Assembly: GCA_964017185.1 (NCBI GenBank)
Contig: OZ024870.1
Location: forward strand, 24,637,621 to 24,701,620
Length of the DNA stretch: 64,000 nucleotides
Direction of reading: 5' to 3'
Source of the DNA: Rugalucina vietnamica
Taxonomy: Eukaryota; Mollusca; Bivalvia; Lucinida; Lucinidae
Shown here: positions 55,471 through 64,000 of the stretch, piece by piece
Position numbering within the stretch: the stretch's first letter is position 1
Layout: every line of letters begins with the position of its first letter
Notes under the pieces: generated by a model
Databases searched by the model: none
Seen by the model: only the letters and a program-made list of their open reading frames with translations
What the model was told of the DNA's origin: nothing
Program-made: the position numbers and the translations under genes

Positions 55471-55702
55471 GCCGCCGCATGGGAAAACCAACAGTCTGCA
55501 TATGCGAAAACAAAGGCGCAGACCAGCTTCGCAGTAACGGCGAAGCTGATCAGCGCCTTTGTTTTCGCTACTCGGATAGTACAATTCCTCTACTTTCTAA
55601 ATCCAAAATTTCCAGTCTCTAGCTATCTTCTGTGATAGTACAGCCCGGTTTGTGTCCGACCTGTTCGGAAACCACATTGTTGGTTTTCCCACGAGGCGGC
55701 TC
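55471..55702 (+). mobile_element. MITE-A specific to unit 2, inserted in LINE remnant
   Basis: AGCCGCCGCATGGGAAAACC ... GTTTTCCCACGAGGCGGCTC. Empty site GATATAAGCCAGG is intact in units 1 (45121) and 3 (62479); the filled site shows ATAT on both sides, so the duplication is 4 bp. Confidence 0.92.
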
Positions 55703-56041
55703 ATATAAGCCAGGATGGAGCAATTTCAGAACTACACTCTTTTAACGCCCTAGCACTCAGGCCGCCCGGCCCAGGTAGCATGAGTACCTTAAGCCCATCC
55801 AACAGTTTGACAGCCCCTTAAGGGTCAACTGTGATTTCACCCATGGCGGTGAACGGGCTAGTGCCTTTAGAGGGGATTTCAGAGTCAGTTTCGCGCGTAA
55901 ACGCGGACTGAAACTGTTTATTACAGATATTACACCAGATATTTGTCTTATACATGTATACAGTGTCTGTTTTAAGAATTTTATTTTCTCGGAGAGACGT
56001 GATCCAAAAGGCGTCTTTTTAGGGACTTTACAAATGACCAA
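55703..56041 (-). pseudogene. LINE remnant (unit 2), piece 2
   Basis: Continues piece 1 beyond the MITE-A: on the - strand a region with KLLDGL and GL.ARALKEC motifs upstream of the RT palm; broken frame. Confidence 0.6.
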
Positions 56042-56099
56042 AACTTTTTAGTGAGCAGCAATTTCCCAATAAGAAATTTGGACTCAAAAACAAAAAACA

Positions 56100-57350
56100 A
56101 ATAGAACTACAACAGAAGTATCACCTTGGAACGATCAGTAATATAAAATTACCGGGGGCTTAAATCGATTTTACAGGACCCTAACCACAGCCTCATCTTC
56201 TGCTGTGGTTCAAAACATTTAGTTAGTTGTTCGGTCCTCGTGGTAAATCTTTAACTAGTCAATGAGTCATCAAGGTCAAACAAATAAATCATGATAACCA
56301 CCATGATTAATAAAAAAACGAGGACTCACAGATTTAGTAAGCCGCCCCAACGATGGAGACCCTGGGCGCCGAATATTTTATTGAAGTCCGGAGCGAAAGA
56401 AAAACACCAGTTGAACCATCATGGGCCAAGCAACAAACTAGAAGCTCCGGCCCCAACCAGCCAAAATGAATAGCTTTATGTCGGGACCATCATAGAGTAT
56501 GACCCCCGACCCACCACCGTTAAGTATACATGTATGCACACTAAGGTAGTTGCAAACAAATTACTTTAGATACCGGCTTGAGCAAACAGCACCTATTTAG
56601 CATCCCTATGTTATCTAAGATATTGTAGATGGAGAAGGAGCAGAGATCTTTAACCATGTGTACCTGCAGGTGATTGAGAAATAAATATAGTATGTACGTA
56701 TCAGGAAATGATTTTGAGCTCAATGCCCGCCCCTTGGACACACAGAGAGCAGTTGAAAAACAATTTGAGAAGAACATTGACATCAAATGAATCAGTAAAC
56801 TCTTAAACAGTGCAAGGCAATAATGAAACACAAACGAGCCTCGTATAATACGATAAATAATTTGAAATAGTATTACTTATATACTCATAAATCGTTGTAG
56901 TGAAAGCGTTGTGGCTCAAGTAGGCTGGATATATTAAATTCATTGCGGTTCAAGGCGGTTGGTCTTTACTTTGAAACACACTTTAGTTTAAAAATGCTCG
57001 GCTTCTTGTCTGTTGCTTGGCCCACCGGGGTCCAACTGGTGTTTTTCTTTTGCTCCGGAGTTAGTAGGTAATTCGGCGCCCAGGGATCTCCATCGTCGGG
57101 CAGCTTACTCAATCTGTGAGTCCTTGTTTTTTGATTCATCAGGATGTTTATCATGATTTAATTGCTTGTTCTTGATGATTCATTGACTAGTTAGAGATTC
57201 ACCACGAGGACCGAATAACTAACTAAATGTTATGAACCACTGCAGAAGCTGAGGGTGAGGTTAGGATCCTGTAAAACCGGTTTAAGCCCGCCAGTAACTT
57301 TGTGTTACTGATCGTTCCAAGGCGATACTTCTGTGGTGGTTCTTTTTGTT
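56100..57350. repeat. Inverted repeat, arms 56100-56465 and 57005-57350
   Basis: The left arm (GATCAGTAATATAAAATTAC, GACCCTGGGCGCCGAATA, AAAACACCAGTTGAACC) reappears inverted on the right (GTTACTGATCGTTCC, TTCGGCGCCCAGGG, GGTCCAACTGGTGTTTT). Units 1 and 3 have only the left arm. Confidence 0.8.
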
Positions 57351-57621
57351 TTATGTCTTGGTGTTTAAAATTCTTTGTGCTGTTGGCGCCTTATGTATGT
57401 TTTCATATTTTTAATTAAGTTAAGGTAACTGAGTGGCCACCTATTGGGAAAATAGCTGCTCATTTGGCTTACGATATGTGTCATTGTATAAGTGCCTGAT
57501 TGTTAGTTTGGGTTTTTCCCACCTCGGTTTTTGGAGTGGGAATCTCTTTCTGATTGCGCCTTTTCCTGGTCTTTGCCTACTTGTACCTTTTCATTTCATT
57601 AATACATACATTTTGTACATC

Positions 57622-57720
57622 AGGAAAACATGTCCCTGAAATGAATACCCCCTTAAACCCCACTTTTATACAGAAAAAAAACTGGGGCTTACAGGGGTAT
57701 GCCTATTTTTCTTTTTTTGT
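57622..57720 (+). mobile_element. MITE-B left half (unit 2/3 junction)
   Basis: Same truncated half as at 46406, breaking off at an A/G-run. Confidence 0.75.
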
Positions 57721-57725
57721 TGTTC

Positions 57726-57736
57726 AAAAAAAAAAG

Positions 57737-57768
<32 letters not shown>
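57726..57768. repeat. Poly(A) run
   Basis: A-rich homopolymer; comparable runs at 46613-46641 and 63962-64000 in the same position of other units. Confidence 0.95.
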
Positions 57769-58034
57769 CAATACCTTTTATTTGGATGTACATGTATATG
57801 ACAAGATTGAAGCAAAGATGATTTTCATCAGTTATCTGATCATGAACAAACAGCATGGCCATCAGAGACTGGCCCCATTTTCTAACCCTTGAACTTTTAC
57901 ACAAAATGGGGGGTATACCAGAAAATATCTTTGCCATGCCAAGACCAATCTATAATTTAATGAATAAAGCCCAAATGTGAACTATTTATTCGCCATTTAT
58001 AATAGTTGTGTGATGTAATCAATTATAAACCTAA

Positions 58035-58170
58035 GACAAGCCAAGTTCTGCTTGCGGGTGTGTCAGGTGGTTTTTCTCGGGGTTATCCCGTTTTCGACCC
58101 ACCTACTGATTGGCCCGTCTCATATGAGCTGAAATAATCTTGAAAGGGACGTAATACTGAAAAAAAAACT
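58035..58170 (+). mobile_element. 5'-truncated tRNA-SINE (unit 3)
   Basis: AGACAAGCCAAGTTCTGCTT to CTTGAAAGGGACGTAATACT plus short A tail and CTTCGTTAGC flank; head missing. Confidence 0.82.
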
Positions 58171-58310
58171 TCGTTAGCTTAACGTTGGTATTGAGTCCTC
58201 GTTTCTGTTTCATCACAGTGCTTTAATACATACGATGTTTATTGATGCTTTATTAACGGACTAGGAGGCCTATTGAACATTTTGTGATGTTTCGCGCTGC
58301 TTTGGTGTTC

Positions 58311-58597
58311 AGTACGAAAACACGCCCATACAATATACAGAGATTTTCAAATTTGTAAACAATAAAAAAGATTTAGTAGAAAATTATGGATATTTTTCTT
58401 AATTTTGCTCAAAACATAGGCCGTTGTGGGTACACGTTAGAACCGCCTCGGTTAGAACCGCCTCACCGAGGCGGTTCTAACGAGTACCCACAATCTATGT
58501 TTTGGAGCAAAAATAAGAAAAATAGGTATACCCCTGTAAACCCCATTTTACTATATAAAAGTGGGGTTTAAGGGGTTATTCATTGCACGGACATGTG
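58311..58597 (-). mobile_element. MITE-B specific to unit 3
   Basis: CAGTACGAAAACACGCCCATA ... CATTGCACGGACATGTG. Units 1 and 2 read TTTGGTGTTTGTGTTGGGCTC or similar without it. Central palindrome CGTTAGAACCGCCTC is partly duplicated (GGTTAGAACCGCCTCACCG). Confidence 0.85.
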
Positions 58598-59868
58598 TTG
58601 GGCTCATTGACTTGATTGAATCAATTCCTGTGCCTTCAATTTTTACTTAAGTTTCGATTTTGTGCCGTTTGCTCCGTTCACGTGACTGCGTATTCATACA
58701 TTAAGTTATGTTCAGTGCTCATATTTTTAATTACTGAATGTTCTGTAGTCTTTATTTACTGATGTTCGGTAGTCTTGTAGTTGTAGTAATGTGCAGTCTT
58801 TTAACGTCATCCTGGGCCGAACGGACTTAATCCATGGTTCCACCTCAAGGACGTTTCGGTAGTCTTAGTAGAGTACCTTGCATTTATTTATTGTAAGGTT
58901 TTACGTGTTCTCATCTGATTGACATTGTAACTAAGTAACACCTAGCTTGGGTACTTAAGTCGGTATTTCTATTGTGGTTCAATTGTGTTTAGTTGGAATA
59001 GAGCGACCGGTAATTTAAATTTTAGGACGCTATTTCTGTTGTGATTTAATAACACTGACCATCTTTAGCATTTTCGAGATATCAATCCGAGTAACTCAGC
59101 AACTCGGGTTGTAAATCAAAGAAGCTGGGTTGCATTAACACCATGGACAAGCCTGCTGGATTCCGCATGCGTATAAATACATTCCTACTTTTCCGACATA
59201 CAACCCAAATTACTCGTGCTACTTGGAACGACTTCTGGAAAATGTTCTTAAATGGGGTACACGTCTGTGTTTATTTGTGTCAGTTCTGTGACAATCGTTA
59301 CAATACAATTGTATTAATACAGGTTAAGGTGGCCACAGGAAGAAGTTTTGTGAAAAGCGGCTCACTCTTTTTGCCGTGTGTTCTTGAATTCGTACTGGTA
59401 AAAGATGATTCCAGTAAACATTAGATTCTGATAATCATGGGATTTTTTGCGTTTATACCCTGATCAGGAAACGAATATACGTGTATACAGTTATGCTGAC
59501 CGCCCTTATATCTCAGTTTTACTCTGTGGGAGTAATACAACAAACGACAAACACCCGTAATATTTTCTGTTTGCACTGTTTTATCTAAAGGGATTGTTTC
59601 CAGATGATGCCGCGAAAAAAATTCGATTACACAAGATTCTCATCAAGAAATCCTTTTTATTTGTCTTATTATTCGTTTTTACCTTTATTTTATTCCTTCA
59701 TTGTCAAATACCCGAAATTTCACGCCTCTAAACCTCTCCTGCGTTCCTTTCAATCTGGTTTGTGTCAATCAAGCCGGAACTTCCGGTGTAATTGGGGTTT
59801 ATGAATGAAACAGTCAGTAATGATTTGGTGTATAGTAGCTTATCGTTATGTTGCATGGTTTACCATCA

Positions 59869-60141
59869 GGATAACATATCAGTGTAATGTATACCCCTTG
59901 CACCCAACTTTTAGATAGTAAAACTGGGGTATACAAGGGCATGCTAGTTTTCATATTTTTGGTTCAAATCATAGATTGTTGGTACTCGTTAGAACCGCCT
60001 CACCGAGGCCGAGGCGGTTCTAACGTGTACCAACAATCTATGTTTTGAGCTAAAATATTTAAAATATATTTTTTTTACTGATGAAATTTTCAATTTATAC
60101 AGCTGAAAAATATCTGTTTATTGCATAGGCAAGTTTTCGTA
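59869..60141 (+). mobile_element. MITE-B (unit 3)
   Basis: Counterpart of 42650 and 52299. Confidence 0.88.
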
Positions 60142-60222
60142 ATGTACTCCTCTGTTGTTGTCGTCATCTTTGTTCAAGTTTGGTTGATTTTAACCTGATT
60201 GCTACTCCGCTGGGAAAGAGCT

Positions 60223-60641
60223 TTCTTGCACACCAGATAGAGAAATCCACCGTTTTACCCCATGTGAGAAATTCTTATCTCACCCTCGTTATCTCACCCC
60301 AGTCGCACAATGCGTTCAAGTGTTCTTTTTTAACATTGGTTGTATAGGATGTCACGTTATTTCGTCGCTAAGCGCACACGTCACGGTGACGTCAAAACGT
60401 TTTAATTCAAAATGGCGGACGCCGCGATTGTAGCATTTTTCTAGGTAAATAATATAAAAATCAAGCGTCGCCGCATTACGGCGTGCAAGAAAAAGAATCC
60501 ATCATTCGTGTAAGGTATGGATAGACAAATCTGTCCCTCGGTTCACAGTTTGGCATCACTCGGCGAGCCTCGTGATGCCAAAATGTGACCCTCGGGACAG
60601 ATTTGTCTATCCATACCTTACACGAATGTAAGATTCTTATA
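60223..60641 (+). mobile_element. Long-hairpin element, unit 3 only, no target duplication
   Basis: TTCTTGCACACCAG ... GATTCTTATA. Units 1 and 2 have the empty site GAGCTACCCAGC; the element splits T from A with nothing duplicated. The 3' third is a hairpin (60494-60640) with arms of about 65 bp pairing GGTATGGATAGACAAATCTG with its complement around CTCGGCGAGCC. Carries AAAATGGCGGAC and CGTCACGGTGACGTCA. Confidence 0.8.
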
Positions 60642-61313
60642 ACCCAGCTTGCGCTTCATGTGTGATAATCAAATGTTGGTGATGTCGTGTATTGTTATTT
60701 CATTCCAGTCTGGTGTCCGTCCGGATTTGGATTTTAAATTAAATTGTAACAAATGGACCTTCTATTCTTACCTTTCGGTTAACTGTCAGGTCATGTCAGG
60801 TCAGGTCATAAGGATACCGTAGAGTGTTACAAATGACCCTTGTTTAGCTCAACCAACTTTCTTTACCGTTTTGGACTAAATACCACAGAATTGTGCCGAT
60901 CCCACTGAATCGTAAGCAATCGTACGATTGAGTTATCATTAATTTTGTGGCAAGACTGCGTATGCAAAATCTGTAAAATGTTTTCCAACGTGTTTTTGCT
61001 TTCGATATTTGCATATCGGGGCCAAAGAAATAACCCCCAAAAGTTCATAGGAAGTTCATAAATAAATTTATAAATAAGAGAGTCATAAGAAACTAAATTT
61101 AAATTATTATTTTTTTTTTCTTTTTTGTTTTTGTTTTTATCAAACATACAGGTTTAGACAAAACAATTAGAAAAAAAACATATAAAATATTTATGACACA
61201 TGTATACAAAGTAATAGTTCTGTTTTCATGTTTCAAACGTCTAGTCACTTTAAGTAAATCAAAAAATTTGAATGTCTTGAAAGTTCAATATACGTCTAGC
61301 ATGCACATGTTCT

Positions 61314-61685
61314 TCAGTTGTCTTTCTTATACTTTCCTTTCATATGGGTAATGATCTGCACTCTCGATTGTCCTTTATACATTTGTCTCCGCTGTTCCAT
61401 CTTAATGGCGACTCTCTCACGCGCCAACTCTGTTCTCGTTTTCTGGCGAGGTGTACACTTAGCCCGTATAGTATCAAAGAATCGTGACACTTTTGATTTG
61501 CCACTGTCTGACACCACTTCATCCTACAATGTTGCTAAATCCATCTAATATATTGGCTAAACTCCCTCTTCCGTTATTCGTTTCCGATTTGTTGCTATCA
61601 GCGTTAAAGACATTGACTGATGTATTCCCGTCAGAGAAGTCAGGTTCTTCAGGGGAAACCAACTTTCCAAACCACTCGCCAACGA
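61314..61685 (-). pseudogene. Third copy of the unrecognised gene, internally deleted
   Basis: Retains the N-terminal piece VGEWFGKLVSPEEPDF through the SNIV segment and the C-terminal 65 residues, but about 570 bp between them and the start codon region are missing (junctions at about 61525 and 61685). The two pieces are in different frames. Confidence 0.8.
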
Positions 61686-61984
61686 TGTGCATGCCAATTT
61701 CTTGCTCCTTATATATGGGCAAACCAGTGCTTGCAAATAAGCGCTAATTAAAATAAGACAGCCCCTTGTGAATAATTTTATGACGCAAACAACAACCCAA
61801 TCTGATGGATTCTTGTTAAGGCATAAAGAAAAAGAAAAAAAATCTTTAAAAAAATCCTCAGAAAAAGAAGAAGAAAAAAGGGAAAAATCCACAAAAAAGA
61901 AAGAAAGAAAAAAAGGAAAAAGGAAAGAAATCCGTTTTATGTTCTTGAAATCAACGATGATTTATTAAAATCATCTTTTCGACA

Positions 61985-62830
61985 AAATTGCAGATATTGA
62001 ACTATGTTTTGTATAGGAAATAAAATATAAACGCATTATAGTGAAAACGTTCAAAGGGATGTGGTTTGGGCCATATTGCTCAAATTCAGGTACTGAACCC
62101 TCATCAGTCCCGTAGAAGTGCAGTTTGTATGGTAGTCTCCTATGTGACACCTTGTCAAAGGCCTTGGATGATCCCATGATCCCGGTTCAGAGCTCGATCC
62201 AGGTTAACAACCATGTCATGAAAGAACTGAACCAGCTCGCAAGACCTCTGACTACAGAAGCCGTGCCGGCAGTCAGCAAGAATATTTTCAAGGTAAGTAT
62301 GCTTATTAATATTGATGACTATCATACATGTATGCTCAAGGGTCTTGCAACAGATGCAAGTTAGCGACACCGGTCTATAATCTGCAGGATAAGATTTCTC
62401 ACCTTTTTTAGATACAGTGCTACATTTGCCTGTCGCCAATCATCTGGTACATTGCTCTGAGTAAGCGACTCATTGTAGATATAAGCCAGGATGGAGCAAT
62501 ATCAGAACTACACTCTTTTAAAAACCCTAGCACTCAGGCCGCCCGGCACAGGTGCCTTGAGTACCTTAAGCCCATTTAACAGTTTGACGGCCCCTTAAGG
62601 GTCAACTGTGATTTCACCCATGGCGGTGAACGGGCTAGTGCCTTTAGAGGGGATTTCAATGTCAGTTTCTCGTGTAAAAGTTGACTGAACCTGTTTATTA
62701 CAGATATTTGTCTTATATACAGTGTCTGTTTTAAGAATTCCATTTTCTCGGAGAGAAGTGACCCCAAACGCGTCTTTTTAGGAACTTTACAAATGACTAA
62801 AACGTTTTAGTGAGCAGCTATTTCCCCATA
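61985..62830 (-). pseudogene. LINE reverse transcriptase fragment (unit 3), longest remnant
   Basis: - strand blocks in order: GAVKLL...LKECSSEIAP-like, then KKGEKSYPADYRPVSLTC (RT fingers), NILADCRHGF.SQRSC, QFFHDMVVNLDRALNR, and SSKAFDKVSHRRL (palm motif A region). These are the hallmarks of jockey/CR1-group LINEs. Stops, frameshifts and loss of the motif A aspartate context make it dead. Confidence 0.85.
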
Positions 62831-63759
62831 AGAAATTTGGACTCCAAAACATAAAACAAATAGAACTACAACAGAAGTATCACCGTGGAACGATCAGTAA
62901 TATAAAATTACCGGGAGCTTAAATCGATTTTACAGGGCCCTAACCACAGTCTCATCTTCTGCTGTGGTTTACAATATTTAGTTAGTTGTTCGGTCCTCGT
63001 GGTGAATCTTTAACTAGTCAGTGAATCGTCAAATGCAAACAAATAAATCATGATAACCACCATGATTAATAAGAATAGAGGACTCACAGATTTAATAAGC
63101 TGCCCAACGATGGAGACCCTGGGCGCCGAATATTTTACTGAAGTCCCTAGCGAAAGAAAAACACCATGGGCCAAGCAACAAACAAGAAGCTCCGGCCCCA
63201 ACCAGCCAAAATAAATAGCTTTATGTCGGGACCATCATAGAGTATGACGCCCGACCCACCGCCGTTAAGTATACATGTATGCACACTAAAATTACTTTAG
63301 ATACCGGCTTGAGCAAACAGCACCTATTTAGCATCCCTCTGTTATCTAAGATATTGTAGATGGAGAAGGAGCAGAGATCTTTAACCATGTACCTGCAGGT
63401 GATTGAGAAATAAATATAGTATGTACGTATCAGGAAATGATTTTGAGCTCAATGCCCGCCCCTTGGACACACAGAGAGCAGTTGAAAAACAATTTGAGAA
63501 GAACATTGACATCAAATGAATCAGTAAACTCTTAAACAGTGCAAGGCAATAATGAAACACAAACGAGCCTCGTATAGTACGATAACGAATTTGAAATATT
63601 ATTACTTATATACTCATAAATCGTTGCAGGGAAAGCGTTGTGGCTCAAGTAGGCTGGATATATTAAATTCATTGCGGTTCAAGGCGGTTGGTCTTTACTT
63701 TGAAACATACTTTAGTTTGAAAATGCTCGGCTTCATTAATACATACATTTTGTACATCA

Positions 63760-63865
63760 GGAAAACATGTCCCTGAAATGAATACCCCCTTAAACCCCAC
63801 TTTTATACAGAAAAAAAACTGGGGCTTACGGGGGTATGCCTATTTTTCTTATTTTGTTGTTCCAA
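63760..63865 (+). mobile_element. MITE-B left half (unit 3/4 junction)
   Basis: Same truncated half as at 46406 and 57622. Confidence 0.75.
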
Positions 63866-63898
63866 AAAAAAAAATAAATAAATAAATAAAAAAATAAA

Positions 63899-63959
63899 GT
63901 GCGTTAAGAAAGTTCTTTCTGCACAAAATCGCTTTCCTGATATTAATGCTTCAAAACTG

Positions 63960-64000
<41 letters not shown>
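63899..64000. repeat. Start of segmental duplication unit 4
   Basis: GTGCGTTAAGAAAGTTCTTTCTGCACAAAA and CTTTCCTGATATTAATGCTT repeat the starts at 33147 and 46553; the window then ends in an A run. Confidence 0.75.

Larger units (their letters stand above)
46553..57720. repeat. Segmental duplication unit 2
   Basis: Begins GCGTTTAGAAAGTTCTTTCT; same order of elements as unit 1. Specific to this unit: about 430 bp at 48243-48672, the CGTACG element, two extra MITE-A copies and an inverted arm at 57005-57598. Confidence 0.85.
57721..63898. repeat. Segmental duplication unit 3
   Basis: Shorter unit: after AGACTGGCCCCATTTTCTAA it jumps from ATTATAAACCTA to the SINE body at 58035, so the TRIM and flanks are missing. 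Otherwise collinear with units 1 and 2. Confidence 0.82.

Overview
The window is a stretch of eukaryotic nuclear DNA that most resembles a lophotrochozoan, probably a bivalve mollusc. Reasons: small exons in long introns, canonical GT-AG splice sites, almost every intron packed with short DNA transposons and tRNA-derived SINEs, and several elements with a (GTCC)n-type microsatellite followed by tandem repeats, an architecture described for bivalve Pearl elements. The species cannot be fixed from the sequence alone.

Left third (1-26.8 kb, + strand): the 3' two thirds or so of one conserved gene, the splicing and repair factor XAB2/SYF1 (a HAT-repeat protein of the spliceosomal Prp19/IBC complex). 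Thirteen coding exons with matching phases give 442 codons plus a TGA stop at 26128-26130; a poly(A) signal follows at 26752. The exons upstream of 1777 are outside the window. Introns hold hairpin MITEs (called MITE-A and MITE-B here), Pearl/Helentron-like elements, SINEs with clear target-site duplications, hAT-like, mariner-like and Tc1-like non-autonomous elements, and a truncated LINE that has landed inside a MITE-A. Five of the twelve introns have a transposon end within about 35 bp of the 3' splice site, and one XAB2 exon is followed by a tandem second version of itself.

Middle (26.8-33.1 kb): downstream flank made of Pearl-like and TATGTCTCC-type tandem-repeat elements, MITEs, a palindrome-rich ACCATTGG cluster and a long-hairpin element without visible target duplication.

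Right half (33.1-64 kb): three tandem, highly similar segmental-duplication units (about 33.1-46.55, 46.55-57.7, 57.7-63.9 kb) plus the start of a fourth. Each unit carries one copy of an unrecognised single-exon gene on the - strand (intact 317-codon ORF in unit 1; broken in units 2 and 3) with a TATA box, next to degraded jockey/CR1-type LINE reverse transcriptase sequence. Units 1 and 2 carry a miniature LTR element (TRIM) with a recognisable primer-binding site and polypurine tract. In unit 1 one TRIM LTR is split by a LINE tail and by a 5.3-kb long-TIR element, which itself contains a 2.6-kb long-TIR element filled with a 363-bp satellite. Because the units are otherwise alignable, they provide empty and filled sites that fix the exact ends of several elements.

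All readings are by eye from the sequence; no similarity search was run.
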